A stretch of DNA of 64,000 nucleotides from Flavobacterium sp. ACN2 (GTDB taxonomy: Bacteria > Bacteroidota > Bacteroidia > Flavobacteriales > Flavobacteriaceae): NCBI RefSeq assembly GCF_002303885.1, contig NZ_MRCM01000001.1, positions 372,001-436,000 of the forward strand, given 5' to 3'. Positions 34,531-42,582 of the stretch are shown here, in pieces; positions within the stretch are counted from its first letter, which is position 1, and each line of letters starts with the position of its first letter. Made by a program: the position numbers and the translations under genes. The notes below the pieces were generated by a model. The model saw nothing but the letters and a program-made list of their open reading frames with translations. It did no database searches and had not been told where the DNA came from.

Positions 34531-35196
34531 ATGAAAAACAGCACCAGATCTGCCTTAATGTTTACCTTGATACTGCTCCCCTGCTTACTATTTGGACAGC
34601 AGCGGCAAACCATTGAACTTGCTGATTTATACAAAAAAGGTAAGCTGAAACCGGTAAACAGAGAGGTAAAAATTGTTTCCAGTGACAGCGGAGCCTATCT
34701 AAAAATAGCCCAAAGCAAAAAGGAAGGCCTTGTATGGCTGCCTTTTAAGGACTTTAAAAACGGTACAATTGAAATCCAAATGCGGGGAAAAGACGTTTTC
34801 CAGCGGAGTTTTATAGGGATTGCCTTTCACCGTGCCGATGACAGCACTTATGATGCTGTCTACTGCCGTCCTTTTAATTTCTCTGCTAAAGATTCCATAC
34901 GCAGAATTCATGCCGTGCAGTATATTTCCCATCCCGATTTTACCTGGGATAGATTAAGAAAGCAGAGCAATGCGGTTTTTGAGAAAGAAATCATCAATCC
35001 GCCAGACCCAAACGGCTGGTTTACAATGAAATTAGTAATTGAGGGCGCAACTGTCAAAGCCTTTATAAACAATGCGGCCCAGCCTTCCCTTACAGTGCAG
35101 AAACTCAGCAGTGCATCACAGGGAAAAATAGGGCTCTTTACAGCAGACAGCAGCGGAGGAGACTTTAAAACCATCAGGATCAATTATAAAAATTAA
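34531..35196 (+). CDS. secreted concanavalin-fold protein (DUF1080-like)
   Basis: A 221-residue protein with a signal peptide (RSALMFTLILLPCLLFGQQ). The mature part is an all-beta jelly roll with FKDFKNGTIEIQMRGKD, FIGIAFHRADDSTYDAVYCRPFNF and GKIGLFTADSSGGDFKTIRI, the pattern of DUF1080/3-keto-disaccharide hydrolase and LamG-like domains. I cannot name catalytic residues, so it may only bind carbohydrate. It follows an AraC gene and precedes another small exported protein. Confidence 0.75.
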   Translation: MKNSTRSALMFTLILLPCLLFGQQRQTIELADLYKKGKLKPVNREVKIVSSDSGAYLKIAQSKKEGLVWLPFKDFKNGTIEIQMRGKDVFQRSFIGIAFHRADDSTYDAVYCRPFNFSAKDSIRRIHAVQYISHPDFTWDRLRKQSNAVFEKEIINPPDPNGWFTMKLVIEGATVKAFINNAAQPSLTVQKLSSASQGKIGLFTADSSGGDFKTIRINYKN

Positions 35197-35313
35197 AAAC
35201 AATGCCCCCTGGATGCCGGGAGAGCCTACTTCTGTGATAAAATTCACTTATGGACTGCCTGGTACCTCATTATGTCAAGAAAGGCCTGTAAATATGAGCT
35301 AATATCAAATATT

Positions 35314-35661
35314 ATGATCAAAAGAATACTTTTAATTACCCTTATTTTTATGCCCCTTTTCACTGCTCAATCACAGAAGGAAAGCTTCAGTATCTGGGGA
35401 AGGATTGTAGATAGCGGATTCAATCCTATTGAATCATTTTCCATTAAGGTTTTCGAGCTTAATGCTTTTACAGATCAGAGAAAAAAAATCCAGGATTTTA
35501 AGGTCTGGGATCATAATGGGGAATTTTTAATAAAAAACCTTAGCGCGCAGCCTTATCTTATTGAAATTACAGTTGAAAATTATACCCGGTACAGCATTAT
35601 AAAAACAGTGGCAGATAAAAACGAATCAGTAGGAGAAATCGTTTTACAGAATACCTGGTAA
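35314..35661 (+). CDS. small exported protein with carboxypeptidase-regulatory-like fold
   Basis: A 115-residue protein with a signal peptide (IKRILLITLIFMPLFTAQSQ) and one beta-sandwich domain (FSIWGRIVDSGFNPIESFSIKVFEL ... HNGEFLIKNLSAQPYLIEITVENY ... GEIVLQNTW), the pattern of CarbopepD_reg domains that precede TonB receptors, here free-standing. The ATG at 35314 is chosen because the signal peptide starts there; the upstream ATG at 35272 adds 14 polar residues. Role unknown. Confidence 0.7.
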   Translation: MIKRILLITLIFMPLFTAQSQKESFSIWGRIVDSGFNPIESFSIKVFELNAFTDQRKKIQDFKVWDHNGEFLIKNLSAQPYLIEITVENYTRYSIIKTVADKNESVGEIVLQNTW

Positions 35662-35755
35662 ACCAATGAAGACCAAACTATCCCTGCATTGTGTCCTTTT
35701 GAAACCAGAACTTACCAAAATGATGCTCTCTTACAAAACAGATTTTTTTTGATCA

Positions 35756-35866
35756 GCAAAAAAAAATGCCCGCCAGATTTTAGCTCCGATTGGCAGTGAA
35801 ATCCTTCTGCGCCGTGGTCCGCTACAAAAGATTATAACAGACAGCGGGACAGTTCCATGAAAAAAT
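35756..35866 (+). repeat. dispersed repeat family B, copy 3
   Basis: Diverged copy: CAAAAAAAAATGCCCG, TTTTAGCTCCGATTGGCAG, GTGAAATCCTTCTGCGCCG, GGTCCGCTACAAAAGATT, ACAGCGGGA, ATGAAAAA. It lies between the small exported protein and a convergent response regulator. The remaining 150 bases up to that gene show nothing. Confidence 0.7.
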
Positions 35867-36015
35867 TAATTTGATACCTGTACTTTATTGTGATAATATG
35901 ATTCCCATTACACGAAGACCTGCCTGCTTCCCTTTTTTGAGGACTTTGATCCGGACAACACAGATCATGCTGCATGACTTTGATCCCATTAAAATGCACA
36001 GTGAAAAAGCCCCGG

Positions 36016-36525
36016 TCATTCCCGGTTTGACAAATGCTTTTCCGAGACAAAAAATAAATTTCTAACCGGACCCATCAAGGCTTTGGCCCAGTGCAGAAAG
36101 AACACTTTTTTCAGCAGCAGCACAAATCCGGCAAAAGAACTGGGTTTCTGCAAATATAGGTCGGCCCCCTTCTCAAAGGCATCTTCAATATCCGAAGCAT
36201 GATCCCAAGTGGAAAGCATAACGGCCGGGATGTCCCGAAGCCCATCGTCTTTCTTTATTTCCTCCAGCGCCTCTTTCCCTCCTTTAACGGGCATATTGAT
36301 ATCGATAAAAATCATATCGGGATTGGGCTTGGATTCATCCCTGAGCGTATCTAGGAGCTCCTGACCATTTTCAACGGTCGTTACCTCAGAGGGCACCTCA
36401 GCCTCCTCCAAGGCATCAAGGAATAATTCCTGGTCTTCGGTATCATCCTCGGCCAGTATAATCTTTACCGGCTCTTTTTCATCTGCCCCTTCAGGGGACG
36501 TGCGGGCATTCTCAGAATTTATCAT
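36016..36525 (-). CDS. stand-alone response regulator (receiver only)
   Basis: A 169-residue protein with one receiver domain (about 20-145): acid pair in LAEDDTEDQ, phosphorylation site D75 in MIFIDINMP, the threonine/serine at VMLSTWD and the lysine in LYLQKPSS. There is no output domain; it resembles Rcp1-type regulators that act by protein contact. The N-terminal 18 residues are an acidic tail. No sensor kinase adjoins it; the intact PAS kinase at 42583 and the broken kinase tail at 38060 are the nearest. Confidence 0.9.
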   Translation of the reverse strand: MINSENARTSPEGADEKEPVKIILAEDDTEDQELFLDALEEAEVPSEVTTVENGQELLDTLRDESKPNPDMIFIDINMPVKGGKEALEEIKKDDGLRDIPAVMLSTWDHASDIEDAFEKGADLYLQKPSSFAGFVLLLKKVFFLHWAKALMGPVRNLFFVSEKHLSNRE

Positions 36526-36895
36526 CTCAAAGCGGATTTAAACTCATCAAATGTAGCGCAAAAATGCTTAGAAGATTCCTGTAAACCAATAATATTAAAA
36601 ACAGCAGGAAATTTAGCCCGCAAAGAGCAGGCACAAATAATTCAAAAAAAACCGCCGGCCAGATTTTATAAAGCACTATGGCCTCGCTGACAATTCTGCT
36701 GCCTTTACCGGAGATCAGACCCGGTCTTTGAAAAAAAATCCAAAAACAGGTAAAAATACGGGCAGGTCTGCAAGGCATTTGTACTAATTTTAGTCTGATT
36801 AAAAAAATCTTAAAAAAAAACCGGCGCGAGCTTCAAGGCTGAGAGTCTGTGTATGTTCTATATAATGAGCCCTGTATCATTAAACCTAAATAATT
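36526..36895. other. intergenic region, nothing identified
   Basis: About 370 bases between a minus-strand response regulator and a plus-strand gene. An 83-codon minus-strand frame here is hydrophobic and arginine-mixed without family character, and I do not support it. Confidence 0.5.
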
Positions 36896-37489
36896 ATGAG
36901 AATTGGAATCATAGGAATCGGCAGCCTTACCCTTGAACTGGCCATAAGGTCTGCCAGGGCAGGATATAAAATTACCCTGCACAATCCCAGGGGCAACAGC
37001 CTTGTAGGGGAAGTTACTGCAAAAATGGGATCCAATGCCACCCTTGGCTCCCTTGAGAAGGCAGCGGCAGCAGATATTATACTTTTATTCCTTGCAAAGG
37101 ATGATCTGGAGTGTGTCTTGAAGAAGCTGCCGGAGATGTCAGGAAAAATAATCCTGCATACCAGCAGCCTGATTTTTGATCCCCACTCGCTTTTATCGGG
37201 CATAACCCATGCAATGACCTACAAAATTACGGCATCGCTGCTCCCCGAGGCCCATATTGTAAAGCTCTTCAATCCGATAGATTTAAAAGCTGACAGCAAA
37301 TGCACGGCCCATACAAATAGGGAAGAAATATTTTTTATTGCCGATCACAAGGCTTCGGGAAACTGCACCCGGAATTTTCTTAAAACACTGAATTTTACAC
37401 CCATTGATCTTACCGGCAGGCTGCATCTGCAAAATACAGCAATGAAATTAAAACCAGTAATGCGTCCCCGCAGAGGGCCGTTTTCATAA
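36896..37489 (+). CDS. NAD(P)-binding F420-reductase-like protein
   Basis: A 197-residue Rossmann protein (MRIGIIGIGSLTLELAIRSARAGYKITLHNPRG) of the F420-dependent NADP oxidoreductase/ProC-like fold: the second strand ends in NPRG, which suits NADP, and LFLAKDDLECVLKKLP and KLFNPIDLKADSKC follow as in that family. The glycine motif is GIGSLT instead of GxGxxG, and the expected C-terminal end is odd (MRPRRGPFS), so the tail may be altered by a frameshift. Function as a reductase is uncertain. It stands alone. Confidence 0.7.
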   Translation: MRIGIIGIGSLTLELAIRSARAGYKITLHNPRGNSLVGEVTAKMGSNATLGSLEKAAAADIILLFLAKDDLECVLKKLPEMSGKIILHTSSLIFDPHSLLSGITHAMTYKITASLLPEAHIVKLFNPIDLKADSKCTAHTNREEIFFIADHKASGNCTRNFLKTLNFTPIDLTGRLHLQNTAMKLKPVMRPRRGPFS

Positions 37490-37640
37490 TAAACCGAATT
37501 AAAAAGACAGATTCCTGCATCGGACCGCAATGAAAACCAAAGCTCACCTTTTAGGGTATAAAAAAAGCTGCCCCGGCGTATGGGATGCTCCGGCCTTCTG
37601 ATGTGAAGAAAACGGTTTTTCGGATCTTTGATACCAAAAA

Positions 37641-37672
37641 CAAAAAAGCCCGCCTGGGTACAGCAGACGGGC
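37641..37672 (-). terminator. terminator for the 84-residue gene
   Basis: Minus strand GCCCGTCTG / CAGGCGGGC stem (one mismatch, 37648-37672) with a 7-base loop, followed by TTTTTTG. It lies 28 bases past the stop of the next gene. Confidence 0.8.
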
Positions 37673-37699
37673 CTGGGTAAAAATCCTGAGTTAATTGAG

Positions 37700-37954
37700 T
37701 TAAGCTGGGTAATCTATTGATATGGTCTGCGAGAGGTTCTGCTCACTTATAAAGGCCTCAATATACTGCTGCACTTCATTTCTTTTATCGGGCTGGGTCT
37801 CAAAAGTATTGATATGATACTGCTCGTCCTGGTCCATGATATGGATAATCTCGGTATAGCCTTTTGAAATAAGGCTTCCTTTTAATTTAATTACCCTGAG
37901 CTGCTGCTGAGGCTCCAGATCCTTTCTCACCCTGAATTGTACTTGTCTGTGCAT
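37700..37954 (-). CDS. hypothetical protein, 84 aa
   Basis: A small soluble protein: QVQFRVRKDLEPQQQLRVIKLKGSLISKGYTEIIHIMDQDEQYHINTFETQPDKRNEVQQYIEAF. It reads as a compact alpha/beta domain. I do not recognise it. Support for a real gene is the balanced composition, a terminator just downstream and no overlap with anything else. No partner is adjacent. Confidence 0.6.
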   Translation of the reverse strand: MHRQVQFRVRKDLEPQQQLRVIKLKGSLISKGYTEIIHIMDQDEQYHINTFETQPDKRNEVQQYIEAFISEQNLSQTISIDYPA

Positions 37955-38059
37955 TGTAAAAAAAACTTACGGTGATAAACCGCTGTGATTATAAATCAAA
38001 TATAATTATTAAAAAGCTAACCCAGGCATGCCTGAATGTTAAAAAATAACCTGTACGGC

Positions 38060-38404
38060 CTAAAATTTGCTGCTCCGCTGCTTTAAGAGCAGCAGCAACG
38101 TAAAGACCGAGCCCTGGTCCTTTGGCTTTTGTGGTGCCGCCATGCTGCTCAGCAATTTTCCTGCAGAGCGAAAGCTACACACCGCTGCCTTCATACTGGT
38201 CTTTGGAATGATAACAGTCAAAGGACGTGAAGATCCGCTCACTGTTAGCATTATCAAGCCCGATGCCATTATCCTCAATACTGATCTGCATCCAATCCCC
38301 CTGCTCGTCTTCTATGATACCGCAGGCGATAGCCACACGGAGCGGTACCTCTGCTTTGGATAATTTCAGGGCATTGTACACCAGACTGTAAAAAAGCTCT
38401 GTCT
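38060..38404 (-). pseudogene. histidine kinase ATPase-domain fragment
   Basis: The minus strand carries the end of a sensor kinase: ELFYSLVYNALKLSKAEVPL (N box), IEDNGIGLDNANSERIF (G1), HSKDQYEGSGV (F box), then a TAG where the glycine of the G2 motif should be, followed in frame by LSLCRKIAEQHGGT. A later frameshift brings in GSVFTLLLLLKQ as the end. Nothing upstream of the N box remains. It resembles the ATPase domain of the kinase at 42583-44067, so it is probably a paralogue. The response regulator at 38715 may have been its partner. Confidence 0.85.
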
Positions 38405-38714
38405 TTCAAATATGTCCGCAATCCATTAAAGCTCAATATCCCTTGTTTCTTTTCAGTACTTTGATATAACAGCAGACTGCGGCAATGAACGCTGAAAGAA
38501 AATTGGAGTGAATGCTGAAAGTAAAACTGATAATAATATCACTTGTGCCCTGAGATTAAAAATACCTGCAGCGGCAGATCCGGCTGCTCTGCCTTGGCAC
38601 TCACTGCCTAGCCCCCCGCAAAAGCTTTGACTGCGCAGAGAAATACAGCCACGGCTGCTAAGCAGCAGGCCGGCCGGGCCACTTCAAATCATCCTTTGAA
38701 TAAAATAAAAAATT
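38405..38714. other. intergenic region next to kinase remnant
   Basis: About 310 bases. The rest of the broken kinase should lie here but I could not read any of it, so the 5' part was deleted, not merely mutated. Confidence 0.45.
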
Positions 38715-39140
38715 TCAGCTTAAAAGGAAACCATGACCCGCATGGGGATCCTTCCAGTCAATTTCCATGACTCTGCGTATCAGGAATTTTAAATCCCTGT
38801 ATGATACGGGCTTGACGGCATAAAAATCCGCCCCCATACCAAAGGCACGCTCCATAGTTCGGGGATTTCCCGAGGTGGAAAAAATAATAACCCGAATGTC
38901 TTTTATATCTTCTGAGCAGCTGCGTATTTCTTTAAGACATTCAAAACCATCTTTTAAGGGCATCTGCAGATCAAGAAGGATAAGGTCTGGAAGCGGATCC
39001 GGCTTTACAGACAGGGCTTCCATAAGCGCTTTGCCGTTTTCAAAAAGCCTCAGGCCCGCCAAAGGGAACATCTCATAAAAAAGCTCGGCAAAAATTTCCC
39101 TGTCATCAGGATCGTCATCGGCAAAATCGATATTTTTCAT
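38715..39140 (-). CDS. stand-alone response regulator
   Basis: A 141-residue receiver-only protein: acids in FADDDPDDRE, phosphorylation site D57 in LILLDLQMP, serine/threonine in IIFSTSGNP and the lysine in FYAVKPVSY. No output domain. It resembles the regulator at 36016-36525 and the Rcp1 type. It lies 310 bases from the broken kinase tail on the same strand, and could now be served by another kinase or be an orphan. Confidence 0.9.
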   Translation of the reverse strand: MKNIDFADDDPDDREIFAELFYEMFPLAGLRLFENGKALMEALSVKPDPLPDLILLDLQMPLKDGFECLKEIRSCSEDIKDIRVIIFSTSGNPRTMERAFGMGADFYAVKPVSYRDLKFLIRRVMEIDWKDPHAGHGFLLS

Positions 39141-39406
39141 AGCTTTATGGCGTAATATTCTCTATTTTATAGTATAAGTTTAAGGAATCTTAAAATTAAA
39201 ACGCTATATCTATAATCTATATTGACTTAAAACTTTAAAATCTGATGATACAAAAGATTACTAATAATTAAATATACACAATTTTCCGGAACCTGAACAA
39301 AAACAGGAATCTTACCGTAATTAAAACTTTTTCTTAACTGATTTCAAGCCCCTGCACCACAAAGGCATTGCCGCCGCAGCCTGCTCTAAGCCAGAGGAAA
39401 ACTCTC

Positions 39407-39769
39407 TTAAAGGCACCCGAATTTATTTTTATAAAGATTGAGTTCCTTGTCGGTTTTTTCCAGCAGTTTCTCCAGAAGGGCAATCTTGTCACTGTAGAGC
39501 CTGTTTAAAACACTGCCCTGTCCTGTGCCGGCAATGCTTTTAAAGCCGGGTTCCACATAATGACTGATGTCAAACTTTATGATGTTTCTAACATCCATTT
39601 CAAAGACTGCGGCAATTTCTTCCAGCTTTTCAAAACTCAACCGGTTTGAGCCTTTTTCAATCCTGCTGTAGCCCGCCTGTGTGATATTAAGCCTTAAGGC
39701 CATATACTCCTCGGTGCAATTTTTAAGTTCTCTGATTGTTTTTATATTTTCATTTATTCTGCTGTACAT
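39407..39769 (-). CDS. XRE-family DNA-binding protein
   Basis: A 120-residue regulator with an N-terminal Cro/C1 helix-turn-helix (INENIKTIRELKNCTEEYMALRLNITQAGYSRIEKGSNRLSFEKLEEIAAVFEMDV, residues 4-60) and a C-terminal helical segment (NRLYSDKIALLEKLLEKTDKELNLYKNKF) that looks like a coiled-coil dimerisation helix. Target genes are unknown. It stands alone. Confidence 0.88.
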   Translation of the reverse strand: MYSRINENIKTIRELKNCTEEYMALRLNITQAGYSRIEKGSNRLSFEKLEEIAAVFEMDVRNIIKFDISHYVEPGFKSIAGTGQGSVLNRLYSDKIALLEKLLEKTDKELNLYKNKFGCL

Positions 39770-39819
39770 AAATCTGGATTTAATTACGTTTAAATTTGCA
39801 TGCTAACGAACATGCTGAA

Positions 39820-40101
39820 TCAGGCACTACTGCAAATAAATAAACCTGAGGTTTTCATGCAATAACAAATGTTAACTGTTTGGATGTTTTTTTTCATGGC
39901 ATACTCCAGGCAGCTCAGGTACACGGTACTGATATTAAGGCATGAAGCAATATAATACTACGGCACCCGCTGCGTAAAGCCTGCAAACTGGATATTCATG
40001 GTTTTATAGCACTCCATTGGAGAATGCATGTAAAAATCCTTTATCTTTTCGTGAAGCAAAAAAATAATCTCCCATAATAATTCTTCGCAGCTTATCTCCA
40101 T
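39820..40101 (-). pseudogene. small ORF interrupted by one TAG
   Basis: An ATG at 40099-40101 opens a 47-codon frame (EISCEELLWEIIFLLHEKIK ... GFTQRVP) stopped by TAG at 39958-39960. The same frame then stays open for 45 more codons (ISTVYLSCLEYAMKKNIQTV within it) to a TGA at 39820-39822. Both halves have coding character, so a single nonsense change in a 93-codon gene is plausible, but chance cannot be excluded. I do not recognise the product. Confidence 0.3.
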
Positions 40102-40502
40102 ATCTCTAGATTTTACATAGATTCATATACAAATTAACGCTGCAAAGACCGTAAAAATTTCCTAAAAAATATCAAAACTCTGCCTGGCCACTATAAAATA
40201 GTACTTCCAGCCGAACTTAAAATTTTGCTTTATGCCGTCAGCCTGTTTTACATGATCGCCTGCCAGGAAAAATGGATTCAAATTCAGCAAGGATTGTCTG
40301 TCATGCAGAGCACTCTTAGGCATCTTAATTACTTACTGCCTGCTTTTTTTTTCCTTAAAAATTCTAAACTGATTATTTTCAGCTCACACCTTTTACAGGA
40401 GTGAGGGAAGAATGCTTTGTGATTTAAAACCTTATATAAAAAAATAGCTTCCCATTTTTTTTATTTTTGATTCAATTTTCTTATTTTTAAAAAAAATATT
40501 TT
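40102..40502. other. intergenic region, nothing identified
   Basis: About 400 AT-rich bases. No frame, hairpin or copy of repeat A or B is supported. Confidence 0.45.
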
Positions 40503-40805
40503 GTGGAAAAAACTTTTGTGCTTCCTGATAAAATACTTCAATTACTTGCAGCAAATATTAATTCATGCCTTACTTTTGAAGAGCTCTCAGAACTGCTTAA
40601 CCCGGTTTTTAAAACCTCAGGCATGAATATCGGCAATCCGTCTCTTGAAAAGCTGAAGCATGCAGAAACAGTAGATGCCTTAATATTTTTGGAACAGCAG
40701 GGATATATCGTTTTAAATCCAGATAATGACCAGAGCACCGTAAGCCTTAAGGGGATAATTAAAATAAAAAATGACAGGGGCTTAAAAAGCAGCTTACCAA
40801 GCTAA
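40503..40805 (+). CDS. hypothetical protein, 100 aa, GTG start
   Basis: A soluble protein of 100 residues starting with GTG (no ATG is available at the N terminus). It looks like a winged-helix or similar small helical domain: LPDKILQLLAANINSCLTFEELSELLNPVF, then LEKLKHAETVDALIFLEQQGYIVLNPDNDQSTVSLKGI. The last part resembles the final helix and wing of a winged-helix fold, which would suggest DNA binding, but I cannot place it in a family. It stands alone. Confidence 0.5.
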   Translation: MEKTFVLPDKILQLLAANINSCLTFEELSELLNPVFKTSGMNIGNPSLEKLKHAETVDALIFLEQQGYIVLNPDNDQSTVSLKGIIKIKNDRGLKSSLPS

Positions 40806-41007
40806 AACAATTCACCTGCCTGATAAACTTTAAAGAAGCCGGCGATGCAAACAGATAAAATAATGCCAATATTCATAACCTTTGTTAATTATAAAAAAAG
40901 AATATAAAAAAGCATGCAGACCAGCAGTTATGCCTTTAAACTTCTTCCTAAAAGTTAATAAAAACACAATTTAATTTCTTTTTACCCTTTACCGCATTTC
41001 AATACAC

Positions 41008-41015
41008 TACATTTG
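41008..41015 (+). promoter_or_regulatory. -7 box of the cold-shock gene
   Basis: TACATTTG matches TAnnTTTG 19 bases before the cold-shock start codon. No TTG is found at the usual distance upstream. The leader would be short, unlike the long leader of E. coli cspA. Confidence 0.5.
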
Positions 41016-41034
41016 AACAAATTAAATATTTAAG

Positions 41035-41226
41035 ATGCAGGAAGGTACAGTAAAATTCTTCAATGAAGATAAAGGTTTCGGATTTATAACGCCAAATAAC
41101 GGAGGAAATGAAATTTTTGTCCATGTTTCAGGCCTATCGGAAAATATCCGTGAAAACGACTCGGTTCGATACGACATAAAAGAAGGCCAAAAAGGGCCGA
41201 ACGCAGTAAATGTAGTGATAGCTTAA
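41035..41226 (+). CDS. cold-shock domain protein
   Basis: A 63-residue single CSD protein that binds single-stranded nucleic acid and acts as RNA chaperone or antiterminator. RNP1 is KGFGFI and RNP2 is IFVHVS, both intact; the start MQEGTVKFFNEDKGFGFI is typical. Length is normal for the family. It has its own terminator 17 bases after the stop, so it is monocistronic. Confidence 0.95.
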   Translation: MQEGTVKFFNEDKGFGFITPNNGGNEIFVHVSGLSENIRENDSVRYDIKEGQKGPNAVNVVIA

Positions 41227-41243
41227 TATACTATAGCTTTGAT

Positions 41244-41279
41244 AAAGCATCTGTCCCTGACAGGTGCTTTTTTTTTTAT
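41244..41279 (+). terminator. terminator of the cold-shock gene
   Basis: Stem AAAGCATCTGTC (41244-41255) / GACAGGTGCTTT (41259-41270) with a CCT loop and one G-T pair, followed by T8. Confidence 0.92.
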
Positions 41280-41554
41280 CATAAAACAATTCAAGAGCCT
41301 TTTGGCCTTATTAAATTATTTTTTTAAGCATTCCGCTAATATAAAACCATGAAACGGAAAACATTAAATAAATTATTTGGCATATGTGATAAGCTTCATC
41401 AATATAGATGCAAATCAAAGAATGATTTAAGGGATCTTTTCCTATTGCAGGTCCTGACCAGTTTGATTATGGATAATAAAAAAGCAAATAATTATTTTCT
41501 GTTCTGAACTAAATGATTGATAATACGCTCAAGGATTATCAGTATTGCTTAATA

Positions 41555-41870
41555 TTAAGATATTTCTTTTAAGCTGGATCTCCTGAAATCTAAAGGTGAG
41601 ATACCGGTATATTTTTTAAAATATTTTACAAAATAAGAGTCATCGTCAAAACCCAGGCAATTTCCAATTTCACTGATATTATAACTGGTGCCGAGTAGCA
41701 ATCTTTCTGCTTCTGCAATAATCCTTTCGCAGATAATCTCAGAGGGACTTTTATCTAATAATTGGCTGGTAAGACCCGATAATGTCCTGGAAGAGATCTG
41801 CATAAGTTCTGCATAATGGCAGATTTTAAGTTCTTTTTTATAATTTTCCTCTACCAGATCCTTCAGCCCT
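41555..41870 (-). pseudogene. C-terminal fragment of an AraC regulator
   Basis: The minus strand reads GLKDLVEENYKKELKICHYAEL, then MQISSRTLSGLTSQLLDKSP, SEIICERIIAEAERLLL and EIGNCLGFDDDSYFVKYFKKY to SPLDFRRS: the complete double helix-turn-helix of an AraC protein but no sensing domain. A stop codon precedes GLKD. The similarity begins exactly where that of an unrelated oxidoreductase remnant ends (about 41866-41870), so a deletion joined two genes. The open part from the ATG at 41803 could still be translated as 82 residues. Confidence 0.8.
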
Positions 41871-42185
41871 CATAAATAGGAAACTGTAGTGCACCTGCTT
41901 TTTTTCAGCCTTAGTTTTTACGCCATAACTAAGCAGAGACATAATGATTTTTAAATACCAAGGCAGTCCCATTTCTTTGGCAAATTCAGGTGTCGGCGGT
42001 CCTGAAATAGAAATTATTTTCCATTTGGTCTTAAAACATTCAACGATTTTTCAAGTATTTTTTGATCCTGGCTGTTTACAACAACATCATAATCTTTAAG
42101 TATAGTTTCAAAATCAATTGTTTTGCAATGGCAATTCCTATTTCTCCCTTTTCAATCATTTTTGCTTTTATATCCTTATTTTATA
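41866..42185 (-). pseudogene. NADP-dependent oxidoreductase (MDR/quinone reductase-like) fragment
   Basis: The minus strand reads IDFETILKDYDVVVNSQDQK, ILEKSLNVLRPNGK, then with one base missing IISISGPPTPEFAKEMGLPW, YLKIIMSLLSYGVKTKAEKK and QVHYSFLFMRAEG. This is the cofactor-domain portion of a zinc-type alcohol dehydrogenase/quinone oxidoreductase (ADH_zinc_N_2 group). There is a one-base deletion after RPNGK and another shift before IDFETI. Neither the catalytic N-terminal domain nor the last 40 residues remain. Confidence 0.8.
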
Positions 42186-42582
42186 ATTACTCTAAACAAA
42201 GAAACAGCCAAAAAAATACGTATCATAAAGAAAAATAAAATGAATTTTCAATCTATAATTAGATAACTTAACAGGATTCGAACACGAGGAATAGAGTCAG
42301 GATTAAGTTTTTATTATCCTAAATTGTATTGAATTGATTCATTGACAAATAATGATACCCATTTAGAAAATTACCTTTCATTTAATGATTACTTATATCT
42401 TCCCCTCTCAGATCCCCTTTATTAATTGTTGCTGGACTGAGTTTAAAAATTAGTTTGTTTCTGCATAAAAAGCTTACACAATTTCCACATTAAACATGGG
42501 AATTATGAAACATCTTAGTAAGCCGGCATAATGCAGTCAGTACCGCTTTAGGATAACTTTACAGCACCAAAAAACATAATCT
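42186..42582. other. intergenic region before the PAS kinase
   Basis: About 400 AT-rich bases. A GGATTCGAAC sequence near 42273 resembles a tRNA T-loop but no cloverleaf forms around it. It must contain the promoter of the kinase gene. Confidence 0.45.

Noticed and set aside
42265..42285. tRNA-like T-loop (GGATTCGAAC) upstream of the PAS kinase
   Set aside because: No acceptor, D or anticodon arm can be built around it on either strand.
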